In this document: one piece after another, positions 1 to 10,250 of the stretch
Layout of the letters: each line of letters opens with the position of its first letter
Numbering within the stretch: position 1 is the stretch's first letter
From: Chaetoceros tenuissimus
Taxonomy: Eukaryota > Bacillariophyta > Thalassiosirophyceae > Chaetocerotales > Chaetocerotaceae
NCBI GenBank assembly: GCA_021927905.1
Contig: BLLK01000038.1
Coordinates: forward strand, 1,240,001-1,304,000
Reading direction: 5' to 3'
Length of the DNA stretch: 64,000 bases
Position numbers and translations under genes: made by a program
The notes under the pieces: model-generated
What the model was told of the DNA's origin: nothing
Database searches by the model: none
The model's input: the letters and a program-made list of their open reading frames with translations, nothing else

Positions 1-1160
1 CTTTTCTTTTCAAAAAAGCTTTGCTTGAAATTTCGAAATCTTTTGAAAGAAAATATGCATTTGCTGCATCAGTGAGAAACTCGATTTGCTGGTCTCTACG
101 AGAAGGATAAAGATCCATAGCCCGTGATGCGGCACCGTTATGAATGAAACATCAAGAAAGCCACTTTTATAAAGGAGCTCCTCTAACATTTCTTCATTTT
201 TTACTTGAAGTAAGATCTTTTCTGCTTCTTCACAATTCCCAGGACAACCCATAATTCCAATTGAAGATATCGTCACCAGTTAGATATTCTTGTACTGATT
301 CTAAAAAGACATTTGCTTTATCAAATTCTTGCTTCAAAATTAATGCTGATGCCATGCATTGTCGTCCAGGGACTGTATCTCTATCATAATTTCCTGATCT
401 TTCAAAAAAATTCAATGGCATCTTCTTTGAAACCCTCCTGTGTTCTGACCATTGATTTGGCAGCTATCTCGTGAGATGAAGTACTATTAGGAACATCTCT
501 CAAAGCAAGTTGTGCTTGCTCCACTTGCCCCATTTGAATATGATACAAGGCAAGATTGACCTTAGCTTCAGGAATCTCTAGAGACGATAATACTTCAAAG
601 GTTTTTTCATTTTCACCCTCGGAGAAAACAATTGTGTTTCAAAAGGTGCTCTTTTTGAAAAGAATCCTTGTCAATATTCATAGCTTTCAATTCTTTGCAC
701 GCCGCATACCCACCTTCGAGTCGAAAACAAATTGCTGCTTTCAAGTTCGTAACAAAAAGACTATCCTGGTTCTCCTTCTCGTATTCCTCAATATTGCTTA
801 AAGCAAAATCAAAGCAGCCTTGTTCATAGTAACAAAGAGCAAGATACACGTACAAAGCTTTATTGGTATCATCTTCGCCGAGGAGATCTTTATAGATGGA
901 AGTTGCTTCTTCAAATTTACCACTTTTGAACAAGTAAGAAGCATGAGATAATTTGTTTTGAATAAGAGTTGATTCAGGCTCTGCTAATAGATTCTCTTCT
1001 CCAAAAAGATGGAGATTCAACCTTTGCTTTAATCCCAAATCTTGACCTTTATATTCATGCAACAAATTTCTTGCTTCATCAAAGTGATTCAAGTGATAGT
1101 AGCAACAGGCGAGATACAGTTGGAATTCCCCAGTCCTGTTTGACTTTAGTAGATCCACTT
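1..1160 (-). pseudogene. IFT56: Broken IFT56 (TTC26/DYF-13) copy 1, running off the left edge
   Basis: IFT56 is a tetratricopeptide subunit of the IFT-B complex that moves cargo along flagella. Seen here on the minus strand: TPR-type segments nearly identical to the copy at 13442-15039, including the family signature DTVPGRQCMAS (about 380-350) followed by GDDIFNWNYG (about 280-250). The frame is lost at least three times: a 5-base loss near 630 just after LLKHN, seven A at 404-410 where six would keep the frame, and a loss near 245 that removes the segment after NYGLS. Homology with the other copy stops near 1160, so the N-terminus is missing; the C-terminus may continue outside the window. 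The family call rests on remembered human TTC26 segments and is strong. Pseudogene status is inferred from the separate breaks. Confidence 0.78.
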
Positions 1161-1221
1161 TACATATTTTGGCTGAAATCTTCCGTATCCAAAATGGAAA
1201 TGGAGAGAGAGAGAGGTTCAT

Positions 1222-2090
1222 ACATTCAATGAATATGTCAACCCAGTCCTAATGCACTGTGGAATACAACTGCATGCAATGCAACACACAGGTTACATGC
1301 AAGGCACCCTAGTAAAGTTTCTGCAGAATCTCTTCATGTGGTCTGGAATAACTTCTGCTCTTTCATTGATCGTAATATTGGCAAAAGTGAAGTTGGAGTC
1401 CTTGTTGCTTGGAACAGCAAAGGATGTGATTTGGATTGGATGTACAAGGTTGCTCAAGCACCTAGATCCATTTTATCCTTTCCATCTAAGCTAAAGTTCT
1501 TTTTAGATCCACTACGTATTATGAAATATTATAAAGGATGTAGACTGCATCCAAGCAGACCTAGTTGTTCATGGATGTTACATTGTTGTGACATCTTTAA
1601 AGGAAGAAAATCCACACTGGAAATTGTATACAAAAAGAAATAATGGAAGAAGAAGAATGCAGATTCATCTTGGAATAGCATTGGTCAGATGCGGGATTGA
1701 ACTTTACTGGAAAAATCCATCGGATCCAAATTGAAGACCTAAGTGGGTTAACAAAAATACTCTCCCTTGCAATTGTAAGCACTGCTTTTTCTGCAGACTT
1801 GGGCACACTACATGTATTTTCCATGATAGGTCAAAACTTAATTATGAATCTAAAAATGGAAAAAAGAAATGAGTCCCAGTTCATTGTACATAATGTGAGG
1901 CTATCAACAAGTATAGTTCCTACTCTAAACAATGCATGAAAGATCTACAACCTCCATTATCCAAACTGCCATTTGAAGAAAGGAGAAAACATTGTAAGTC
2001 ATCATGTTTGGGGTGTCTATCTTGCTGAAAGCCTATTTGTGAGGATTGCTGGGAAAAGTGGTCAAAAAATCACAAAAGTCATAGGCCTGT
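1222..2090 (+). pseudogene. Decayed transposon-type ORF: exonuclease-like segment plus Cys-rich tail
   Basis: No intact gene. One frame (about 1338-1500) reads GVLVAWNSKGCDLDWM and then FFLDPLRIMKYYKGC, which resembles the second motif region of a DEDD/DnaQ-type exonuclease. Further on, other frames carry cysteine-rich stretches: CNCKHCFFCRLGHTTC near 1768-1815, and near 1930-2090 a C-terminal C..C-type segment ending KPICEDCWEKW, interrupted by a TGA at about 2031. From memory, similar exonuclease-like and Cys-rich segments flank piggyBac-type transposases in diatoms, which would make this a remnant lacking the DDE core. That assignment is an inference and fairly weak. The right end abuts the palindromic element at 2091. 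Confidence 0.4.
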
Positions 2091-3532
2091 AGCTACGCGG
2101 GCAAAAAACTCGTCCGGACGAGTTTTTTTCCGGGTCTTTGAAAAAATTTGGAAGCAAGTGCACTACTAACGGATAATGCAAATCTCTATGTACAATTGAA
2201 AAAAAAATGTTGTAGAAATACAAAAGTATTAGACAAATCCGGCTTGAGCCCTCATGTTGCAATATGCAACATTCCCCCCTTCTCATGTTGCAATTTGCAA
2301 CATGAGATGCCTACGGGCATTCCTACGTGAAAACCATATGGGAGCACAAAAGTCACAGAAAATACACGATAAAAATAGAAATAACTAGTAGAAATAATGC
2401 TAATAATACGTCTAGTGCAAAATGATTTGATACATGTTTTGGTGCACATTTTGATAGAACATGGTCAAATATATGTGTCTGAAGTGTTGAGTGTCTTCCA
2501 TTCACTCATATACATCACATAGTCTCATGTTATGTATGCAAAAAAAGAGGGGGGAGAACTCATCATGCACACATTATTAACGATAGGTTATTGATCCTGA
2601 ATGCTTTGCAGCCACTCAATTGAAATTCCAGACACAAAGATACGACTCAATGAGAAAAATGTTGTCTTGGAGCACCTAATATTACTACAATCTAGTCTGG
2701 TAAAGCATCAAAATGAGAGTATATATACTTTATTTAGTATTTGTTTAAGACATAGGTTGTGTGTTTCAAGTCTGAAAAGTACCTATGTAACACTTTATTT
2801 GTTGCCAAAGTAGGCATAAATCGTGAATTTCCCCCTTTTTGGCCATATGTAAGATGTGACTATCCAACATATGTGTGTGAACTGAGGACGCAGAATACTG
2901 CAAACATGTGTGGTAGAGTAGATGCAATGTTAGTGTGAAGCAAAACACATGTAAAATCCTTTCTTACAACAAGTATACTATAGCATCATTTTTGTTAGTG
3001 TTTTGTACTATGATTTTTCTTCAAAATGTGTCTTTCAGTATGGTTTTCTTGTAGAAACGCTCGTAGGGCTCCATGTTGCAATTTGCAACATGAGAGGCCA
3101 AAACCCCGCAAAAAACCTCATGCCGGATATGTCTTCTACTAGTATAAAGATAAATATTTTGTATGGGATGGATATTGTTTTCATGGATTCTTCGACCACT
3201 AATGAAATCGTCCGAGTTTGAGATTTCTGGTATGAGTAAGTACGAGGAAATCACGTAGAAAATAGCCCAAAAATCAACAAATATCAAATGGCTTAGTAGT
3301 GCAATAAACGTGCTACAAAGTCTGTTGAGCAGCCTAATATGATTGTCTAGAGTATATACAAGACTTGTACAATGGCAGTTTCATTGAAAATGATGTATGT
3401 TGAGGTCTAATTGGGGTTTATTTAGACTTGTATGAAAATGAGTCTTTTCTGAATTTTGCACAAAGAAGCTACCAAAAACTCGTCCGGACGAGTTTTCCAC
3501 GCAGACGAGTTTTCCACCCGCGTAGTGTAGCT
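2091..3532. mobile_element. Non-autonomous foldback-type element with palindromic ends, about 1.44 kb
   Basis: The two ends are inverted copies of each other. The left end begins AGCTACGCGGGC and runs into the perfect palindrome AACTCGTCCGGACGAGTT (2107-2124). The right end, read inverted, begins AGCTACACTACGCGGGTGG, has a half-site GACGAGTTTTCCAC, and then the same palindrome (3477-3494). A second palindrome, ATGTTGCAATTTGCAACAT, lies at 2285-2303 and 3073-3091, with a variant (AATATGC centre) at 2254-2272. There is no convincing ORF longer than about 88 codons inside, and no clear target-site duplication was found. A MITE or foldback element is the best reading. Confidence 0.6.
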
Positions 3533-3889
3533 CAAAAGACTAAATTTCATATATTTGTATTTCAATCATATTTCAACAAATATACCTAGTCGAACATTTC
3601 TTTGTGATAGATATGCTCCATTTATGTAGTTAAGGAATATAGTGCAAGTGGAATCACTCAAATTGATCAAATATTGATTAATTTAGGATATTTGCTGTAA
3701 ATGGAGCAGTTTGGAACAGCTGGGCAGAAGAGGGTTAACTACAAAAATAATTATAAAAGATATGCATAGATATCCAACTTCAGACCTGTCTACTTAGTTA
3801 GATAGATGAAATTTTCATAAGTTGAGCAGTCAAATTTTGATTGCAAAAGTAAACCCTCCAAGATCTATTATATTTTTTGAACTTGAAAA
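3533..3889. other. Intergenic, no gene seen
   Basis: AT-rich DNA between the foldback element and the dispersed repeat. No open frame of note, RNA gene or clear repeat was recognised. Confidence 0.5.
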
Positions 3890-4125
3890 CACACCACCAA
3901 GACCCCAATGCTACACCCCCTCTATAAGGGGTCTTCAAAAGGAAAGACTATATAATTTGTCATAAAAAGTAAGTCCAGCATCCAGAAACAAAAACATATA
4001 AGCGAGAAACAAAAACAATCTAGGTTTTATTTCATTGCCAGATTGCTTGAATATTAAAGTCCAAGCAATACGTATTCATCCGGTTTGAATAAATTGTACC
4101 GGCTACAAGGAGTTGGGGAAATTAC
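3890..4125 (+). repeat. Dispersed repeat, copy 1 (about 235 bp)
   Basis: This segment recurs in inverted orientation at about 42240-42495. Shared blocks, in order, are CCAATGCTACACCCCCT, a short CCCC..GGGG hairpin, GGAAAGACTA.ATAATTTGT, the block ATTGCTTGAATA.TAAAGTCC, and AGGAGTTGGGGAAAT. The middle is diverged but similar in length. No coding capacity. It lies just downstream of the tandem-repeat gene. It may be a short non-autonomous element; no target duplication was identified. Confidence 0.6.
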
Positions 4126-4181
4126 AATTAATAAAATCAGAGGGACTGAGATCTAGTAATCATAAAAATGACTTATGCTAA

Positions 4182-6089
4182 CTAGATATGAAAGTATGTT
4201 CTCAATTCATCAGAAACCCCTGTCTCGATTGATGACATGCCTGCACTAGAACTCCAACCGCTTGACCCAACATCACTATCATCGGAGTCTTCAGAGCCAA
4301 AGTCAGAAGAAATCTTCCCTTCATGATTTCCGACTGTGGTGCAATTACTTTGCTCGAAGTCTCCCTGGACATGTGAGCTCTCGTTGCCAGTCTTGGTCAA
4401 TCTAGAGAGAAGGTATGTTCTCAATTCATCAGAAACCCCTGTCTCGATTGATGACATGCCTGCACTAGAACTCCAACCGCTTGACCCGACATCACTATCA
4501 CCGGAGTCTTCAGAGCCAAAGTCAGAAGAAATCTTCCCTTCATGATTTCCGACTGTGGTGCAATTACTTTGCTCGAAGTCTCCCTGGACATGTGAGCTCT
4601 CGTTGCCAGTCTTGGTCAATCTAGAGAGAAGGTATGTTCTCAATTCATCAGAAACCCCTGTCTCGATTGATGACATGCCTGCACTAGAACTCCAACCGCT
4701 TGACCCAACATCACTATCACCGGAGTCTTCAGAGCCAAAGTCAGAAGAAATCTTCCCTTCATGATTTCCGACTGTAGTGCAATTACTTTGCTCGAAGTCT
4801 CCCTGGACATGTGAGCTCTCGTTGCCAGTCTTGGTCAATCTAGAGAGAAGGTATGTTCTCAATTCATCAGAAACCCCTGTCTCGATTGATGACATGCCTG
4901 CACTAGAACTCCAACCGCTTGACCCGACATCACTATCACCGGAGTCTTCAGAGCCAAAGTCAGAAGAAATCTTCCCTTCATGATTTCCGACTGTAGTGCA
5001 ATTACTTTGCTCGAAGTCTCCCTGGACATGTGAGTTCTCGTTGCCAGTCTTGGTCAATCTAGAGAGAAGGTATGTTCTCAATTCATCAGAAACCCCTGTC
5101 TCGATTGATGACATGCCTGCACTAGAACTCCAACCGCTTGACCCAACATCACTATCATCGGAGTCTTCAGAGCCAAAGTCAGAAGAAATCTTCCCTTCAT
5201 GATTTCCGACTGTAGTGCAATTACTTTGCTCGAAGTCTCCCTGGACATGTGAGTTCTCGTTGCCAGTCTTGGTCAATCTAGAGAGAAGGTATGTTCTCAA
5301 TTCATCAGAAACCCCTGTCTCGATTGATGACATGCCTGCACTAGAACTCCAACCGCTTGACCCAACATCACTATCATCGGAGTCTTCAGAGCCAAAGTCA
5401 GAAGAAATCTTCCCTTCATGATTTCCGACTGTAGTGCAATTACTTTGCTCGAAGTCTCCCTGGACATGTGAGCTCTCGTTGCCAGTCTTGGTCAATCTAG
5501 AGAGAAGGTATGTTCTCAATTCATCAGAAACCCCTGTCTCGATTGATGACATGCCTGCACTAGAACTCCAACCGCTTGACCCGACATCACTATCACCGGA
5601 GTCTTCAGAGCCAAAGTCAGAAGAAATCTTCCCTTCATGATTTCCGACTGTAGTGCAATTACTTTGCTCGAAGTCTCCCTGGACATGTGAGCTCTCGTTG
5701 CCAGTCTTGGTCAATCTAGAGAGAAGGTGTGTCTCTATCTTTGCAAGAGCTCCAGTGTTTATAAGTCTTTTTTCGTCTCTCAGGCGGAAATAAATCTTGT
5801 ACGGCTGTAGACTTTTCCAATGCTTATTAAAGACATAAATTTTTTTCTTTTTGTCAGTTCCACAAGATATCACCAGGAGAAGAGCTGTTGTAGTAGTTAT
5901 TCCTATCAGTAGTTTCATTTGAGCAGAATTGTGAGGTGACCCATTGAATTTAAGGTAAACTATATAATCCCCTTTGATTTCTCTAGGAATATTGGAAAAT
6001 AATTCACCATTCGCAATATAATTTAGAGCCATATCTTTTGCGAGCTGTAACAAATTTTCCAAAGGTAAATAAAATTTTATATTTCTCAT
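4182..6089 (-). CDS. Membrane-anchored protein with seven 73-residue Ser/Asp/Glu-rich repeats
   Basis: The function and family are not recognised. The first ATG in this frame is at 6089, giving about 635 residues; an upstream in-frame TTG at 6140 is not needed. The first ~125 residues are ordinary sequence with one hydrophobic segment (LLIGITTTTALLLVISCG). The rest is seven almost identical 73-residue units, each containing SRLTKTGNE, a possible N-glycosylation site NCT, a strongly acidic serine-rich stretch (DFGSEDS.DSDVGSS) and ETGVSDEL. The units differ at only a few sites (ESS/ENS, SGD/SDD). If the hydrophobic segment is a membrane anchor, the acidic repeats could face outward, as in adhesins or mineral-binding proteins, but nothing here tests that. 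Downstream of, and in the same direction as, the EF-hand-like gene at 6191-6937. Confidence 0.7.
   Translation of the reverse strand: MRNIKFYLPLENLLQLAKDMALNYIANGELFSNIPREIKGDYIVYLKFNGSPHNSAQMKLLIGITTTTALLLVISCGTDKKKKIYVFNKHWKSLQPYKIYFRLRDEKRLINTGALAKIETHLLSRLTKTGNESSHVQGDFEQSNCTTVGNHEGKISSDFGSEDSGDSDVGSSGWSSSAGMSSIETGVSDELRTYLLSRLTKTGNESSHVQGDFEQSNCTTVGNHEGKISSDFGSEDSDDSDVGSSGWSSSAGMSSIETGVSDELRTYLLSRLTKTGNENSHVQGDFEQSNCTTVGNHEGKISSDFGSEDSDDSDVGSSGWSSSAGMSSIETGVSDELRTYLLSRLTKTGNENSHVQGDFEQSNCTTVGNHEGKISSDFGSEDSGDSDVGSSGWSSSAGMSSIETGVSDELRTYLLSRLTKTGNESSHVQGDFEQSNCTTVGNHEGKISSDFGSEDSGDSDVGSSGWSSSAGMSSIETGVSDELRTYLLSRLTKTGNESSHVQGDFEQSNCTTVGNHEGKISSDFGSEDSGDSDVGSSGWSSSAGMSSIETGVSDELRTYLLSRLTKTGNESSHVQGDFEQSNCTTVGNHEGKISSDFGSEDSDDSDVGSSGWSSSAGMSSIETGVSDELRTYFHI
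4194..5726 (-). repeat. Seven-unit 219-bp tandem repeat inside the gene
   Basis: The period is exactly 219 bp (unit starts at 4194, 4413, 4632, 4851, 5070, 5289, 5508), a multiple of three, so unit gain or loss keeps the frame. Units are nearly identical at DNA level including silent sites, which points to recent expansion or homogenisation. The antisense strand of each unit is also open for 68-69 codons, a by-product of composition. Confidence 0.95.
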
Positions 6090-6190
6090 TTTGATTATCC
6101 CTCTCCACTCTTGACATTTTGCATTTGGATATCTTTTCAAAACATATTCAGGGCATACTGTTTATTCACGAAAAAAAAAAGGAATTAGAA

Positions 6191-6937
6191 TCATAAAGCC
6201 AATCTAGCAATGTCTATAATTTTCTCTTTTTCATCTCGAAACTTACAATCATCAATGATCATGTTTATGAAGCTATCCACATGATTGAGCTTAACAGGAT
6301 GCTTCATTTCTAGCAAAACATTTTCCCGAACAAGTTCTCTTTGAACTTTTTCTCTAAGTCCTTCTAATGCTGGTAAAAGAGATAGGTTTAAAAACCCGTC
6401 TTCTCTGTCACTATCTTCTGCAAAATCAATAGCTGTCATGTTTTTCAGATTTGCCATGTTAAAACTCAATTCTATTGTCACTTCAGATGCTGAAGTATAT
6501 CTATTAGATCCATTATCAGCGAAACTCAAAATGTTTATTTCGTCAAATGTTACCACGCAAAAAAGGTAGAGAAATTCTTTCAATTTCCATTCATCGTATG
6601 TTTCTCTTGTCTTTAATGGAATGCCATTGAAACAGGACTGAAGACAGTCATTCTGTACGATACCATTGTGCATACAGCTTTCGGAGCATATCGTTTCTTT
6701 ATAATCCACAGCAAAAGTAAGAAATAATCTTTCAAATACATCTACATCAAAATGGGGAGGAAAGGAGAAAAGCTGGACGTATGAAATGTACTCGGATTTT
6801 GAGAGAAAGTTGTCAGAGTTCGTATCTGCATCTTGCAGCGGTCGAATGCATTTATTAGAGTAATCTCTGACATCGCCAATGTATGCCATTGTATGGTGAC
6901 GGAAAATCAGTTGGAAATAGAGAAAGAGTTTCAACAT
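6191..6937 (-). CDS. Secreted or membrane EF-hand-like protein, family unknown
   Basis: An ATG at 6937 gives 248 residues. The N-terminus (LKLFLYFQLIFRHHTMA) is hydrophobic enough for a signal peptide or anchor. Residues about 37-48 read DADTNSDNFLSKSEY, a good match to an EF-hand calcium loop (D-x-D-x-S-x-x-x-L-x-x-x-E). A Cys-rich stretch follows (CSESCMHNGIVQNDCLQSC). No paralogue is visible in the window. A calcium-binding role is inferred from the single loop only. Confidence 0.6.
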   Translation of the reverse strand: MLKLFLYFQLIFRHHTMAYIGDVRDYSNKCIRPLQDADTNSDNFLSKSEYISYVQLFSFPPHFDVDVFERLFLTFAVDYKETICSESCMHNGIVQNDCLQSCFNGIPLKTRETYDEWKLKEFLYLFCVVTFDEINILSFADNGSNRYTSASEVTIELSFNMANLKNMTAIDFAEDSDREDGFLNLSLLPALEGLREKVQRELVRENVLLEMKHPVKLNHVDSFINMIIDDCKFRDEKEKIIDIARLAL

Positions 6938-7625
6938 ACTTGATTAGAATTTGCTATGTATATTTACAAATGATTTAAGAATCTATTTTGATTTTTTATA
7001 CAGGTGCCTGTGTTGTTGTTGTTGTTGAGTGTTGTTGTGTTGTGTTTACCAAGAAGACGAGGTGTGTGTGTGACTCAGAAGATTGTGTTCTGGCAGACGG
7101 AGTTGAAAGCTGTCATCTGGCTGTCACACGTGACACCATTGAGATATCTACTAAATTTCCGTTGTAATTTATGACTCAGAAGGCTAGACGGAGTTGAACG
7201 CTTTCACGCTGTTCACACCATTGAGAAAGATGAGAAAGTGCCTGAATTTCTGCACATTCTACATCCTTGTGATTTTTATCTTAGCAAAGTTCAGTGGTAA
7301 ATAATGGATGTTTTAAGATAAGATATCAAAGATCTTCCTTTTTTACTAAAGTTTCTCGGGGAAAGAGATGGTGGAATCTGTTTATCCATTTATTATTTGG
7401 TGACACTATTTTACTTGTTGGCGTTCTTTCATAATGTCATTTTTGCAATTGTTTTCTATTTTTGCTTCTGAGTACAGCAACTGCTTCTTCAAATGTATTC
7501 CCCTGAAAAGCGATAATGGTAAAACAAACCATTGTATTTTTTCTATTAGATTTGAACCCACATAGATTTGTTTTCCCCTCCCAATTGTTAGATTGCATCT
7601 CCTGATATTTACATTACTTTCCCGA
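6938..7625. other. Intergenic with GTT-rich microsatellite
   Basis: A GTTGTT-rich simple repeat occupies about 7009-7050, and AGAAGNNAGACGGAGTTGAA is partly repeated near 7090 and 7175. A 102-codon frame at 7406-7714 on the minus strand overlaps the next gene and shows no recognisable domain; it could be a second exon of that gene but no junction was established. Confidence 0.4.
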
Positions 7626-8081
7626 TCATCCTGAAAGATTCTTTTTCTTGTTTTTGAACTTCCTTGCATTTCTCTTTGCGATTCGTCTAGATAGCTCCCT
7701 TTTCCTTGCTGCATTAGCTCTGCTTTGAATGTACAATAATTTTCCTAGTAGTTCTTCTTCTCTATTTTGAAATTGACTCAATATTTCTTCCACATTTTTC
7801 ATTTCTTCTGGTATTATATTTTGGATGTGTTCTACAATAACATCTCTAATATCTTCTTCCTTTGAAATTGCGTATTTTTCCTTTGATACAATGGTCTGTA
7901 TTGGCAATAGTTCTTCTTCAACTTTGTCATAGAAATGTTGCTCAGAAGTAGAGCAGCAGCAATCTTCTACATCCAAACAGAAATTTATTTCGTCTTCAAG
8001 TGGTTGGAAAAAATTGCTGCCGCAGCCCCCCATGCTTCGAATGACCTTCACGGCATTCTTTATCTTTTTCAAAAGATTCAT
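7626..8081 (-). CDS. Small charged protein, unknown function
   Basis: The ATG at 8081 gives about 151 residues. The N-terminal half is acidic with a Cys cluster (CLDVEDCCC). A likely helix rich in E and K follows, and the C-terminal end is strongly basic (ARKRELSRRIAKRNARKF), like a nuclear-localisation or nucleic-acid-binding tail. The basic part lacks a leucine zipper after it, so a bZIP call is not supported. No neighbour suggests a role. Confidence 0.4.
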   Translation of the reverse strand: MNLLKKIKNAVKVIRSMGGCGSNFFQPLEDEINFCLDVEDCCCSTSEQHFYDKVEEELLPIQTIVSKEKYAISKEEDIRDVIVEHIQNIIPEEMKNVEEILSQFQNREEELLGKLLYIQSRANAARKRELSRRIAKRNARKFKNKKKNLSG

Positions 8082-8141
8082 CAAGATGTCTGTACTCTAA
8101 ATGCGACTGATGCTCGAGTCCTCAAGAAGAAGTTGATTTGA

Positions 8142-8987
8142 GATGTGTTTGGTGGGAGTTGCTGTTAATTGTGTGTTGCAAACTCAGTTTGCACTAAGTT
8201 TGCACACAAGAATGAAATTGTGCACTTGGAGTTCCCAGTTTTTTAGTCTGTTATGGAAAAGGTCATGCGTGCGCCTCAGAACACTTTTTCGCGGTCACCT
8301 CCGGGTGAGCAAGACAGGTGTCTTGGCTTTCTAGGATAATAAAGAAAAAGAGAAAAGGAGATTGCTTTCGTTTTTATTGAAAACACGGCTCAAAAGAAAA
8401 GTGTGAACTTTTTCTTTTAATTAAGTTATGATGAGATAGATACTAAACATATTTTCCGGACTTCTAGTTACCTTTAGAATGCTTTTGCTCATCGTTATGT
8501 TATGTTTTCGATAGATGAGCGGGAAAGCTGAGCTTCTTCGTGACTTGTCATGTATATGTGTGGGAGGAGAAAAGAGACGACAGTGAAAAGGAAAAGAGAC
8601 GAGGTACAAATTTATTCATTTTGATCCATACTCGCTTGTTCATTTTCTGCCACTAATGCTAGGCTACCAACGAATACCAATCGATACGGTTATTTGCTAA
8701 TGCTACACTATATCACTCCTATTAGCTGCTTGCTACAAAAAAAAAGATAAAATCATATTTGTGATCGAGGCCAAATTTATTTGCGAAGTTTTCAACATGT
8801 ATTATTTTATTATCCAATTAGTCATTTCATGTCTTCAATGCATTGGAAAGAGATATTGAGATATCAAACAAAAATGAGATGGTACACAAAGCGCTTTCAG
8901 AATAAATGATTATTCAAAAAGTTGGAGTAGTTTAGAACCACGATGAAAATACAAATACCTTTGACTCAAATTTGGAGCAATCTCCTT
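8142..8987. other. Intergenic, nothing recognised
   Basis: AT-rich spacer between two unknown genes. Only short frames without domains were seen; there is no clear TIR or RNA gene. Confidence 0.4.
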
Positions 8988-10250
8988 TTAGACCTCAGTA
9001 TCACCGCAAGGATTAAAATCATCTGTTGCGAATCCTTTCATATCTTGAGAATTTTCGGAAGAGTGTATAAGTAAATCATCAGTAACTTTGCCAGTCATCA
9101 ATCGAGAGAGACCACCGACCCACTCTTCATCTGCTGAGCGATCCCGAAGATCTTGAGCAAAATTCAACATCGGAACAGCAAATGGATCACCAATACTCAT
9201 ATTGAATTCAACGTTGCTCTCGGATTTTCCTAATGAACTCACAACAGATTCATTACTATTAGAGAGGATGCATATTTCTTCTAGATCCTTAGGTGAAGAT
9301 GTCAATTTCGATTTTTGTACATCATTGACATTGATCTGTTCATGATCTTCTCTTGAAAAGAATGGGAATGCAGCTTTTTCTACTTTTCCTGTGTAGTACA
9401 TTTCACGCTCCATTGTCGAAAAGACAGGGAAAGCACCTTCGTCCCTTTCTTTGCTATGATGAATGTTTTCAATTTCTACCTTTCTTCGTTTGCTCAAAAA
9501 GTACCCAACGATGACTAAAACAAAAAAGACGGAACATACAATTAGTGGGTTTCTTAGCTTGTTGTTATCTTCATCACATGATCCACGAACACGAGAACAA
9601 ACAATGACATCCGAAGTAAGTGAGGTTGTCGGTGCAAGCGTATAGTTTTCCTCAGACCATGTCAAAGACAAGCTTTTGATCGGAAATGGAGGCCACTCCT
9701 TATTTTCATTCTCATTTTTGATCATATTTTTGGCTTGGACTGAAAAGTCAATATCACCAGTATCTTTTCTCCTTGAAGTAAAGTGAAGGTTATTGACAAA
9801 TGTTTGAATCTCTTTTCTGAGATCACTGGCTTTTGCAGGATGACTATTGAAGCCTACACGCATGCGGAAAATCTCCAACGTAGCAGAGCGGTAAAAAACG
9901 CCTCCGCTTTTTTCCCAAAATGAGCTTTTGATGTCAATGACAGAATCAAATTCCAATGTGCGAAAGCATGGAAAAGAATCTTCGACGTGCATGTGTTCAT
10001 TAATCCTGTGTGTCAGTCCGTCGATGAAATCAGTAATTGTGTCATCGTCTCTTGAGGAAGGAGGTGGTGTGAGTTGAAGATTGATACCTCCTAGATCCAA
10101 GATTGGGTTCGGAAATACTTGTACACAGTCATATTGATAGTCATTCGATCCAGAATCTGCTCCTTTTAGTGCATGGGTAAAATAATTAAGAAGAAGCAAG
10201 TAAATGTAAACTCCGAAAGTATTATTGATAGAGTATCTCGGCATGTTCAT
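8988..10250 (-). CDS. Type I single-pass membrane protein, unknown function
   Basis: 420 residues from the ATG at 10250. The first ~30 residues look like a signal peptide (GVYIYLLLLNYFTHALKG). Residues about 31-230 form a predicted luminal or extracellular domain with Cys residues and no recognised family. A clear transmembrane segment follows (IVCSVFFVLVIVGYFLS, roughly 237-253) with a KRRK stop-transfer signal. The ~165-residue cytoplasmic tail is Ser/Asp/Glu-rich and ends in an acidic segment. The layout suits a receptor or sorting protein, but this is topology only. Confidence 0.65.
   Translation of the reverse strand: MNMPRYSINNTFGVYIYLLLLNYFTHALKGADSGSNDYQYDCVQVFPNPILDLGGINLQLTPPPSSRDDDTITDFIDGLTHRINEHMHVEDSFPCFRTLEFDSVIDIKSSFWEKSGGVFYRSATLEIFRMRVGFNSHPAKASDLRKEIQTFVNNLHFTSRRKDTGDIDFSVQAKNMIKNENENKEWPPFPIKSLSLTWSEENYTLAPTTSLTSDVIVCSRVRGSCDEDNNKLRNPLIVCSVFFVLVIVGYFLSKRRKVEIENIHHSKERDEGAFPVFSTMEREMYYTGKVEKAAFPFFSREDHEQINVNDVQKSKLTSSPKDLEEICILSNSNESVVSSLGKSESNVEFNMSIGDPFAVPMLNFAQDLRDRSADEEWVGGLSRLMTGKVTDDLLIHSSENSQDMKGFATDDFNPCGDTEV

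Noticed and set aside
2020-2040. In-frame TGA as a selenocysteine codon, given the SCLY-like gene
   Set aside because: The surrounding ORF is decayed by other stops and frame changes; a mutated Gly codon is simpler.
4336-5640. Six plus-strand ORFs of 68-69 codons in the tandem repeat
   Set aside because: They are antisense by-products of the repeat unit and are bounded by stops in each unit.
4194-5726. CRISPR-like regular repeat
   Set aside because: Units are contiguous 219-bp coding repeats without spacers.
7650-7710. bZIP transcription factor at 7626-8081
   Set aside because: The basic stretch is at the extreme C-terminus with no leucine zipper after it.
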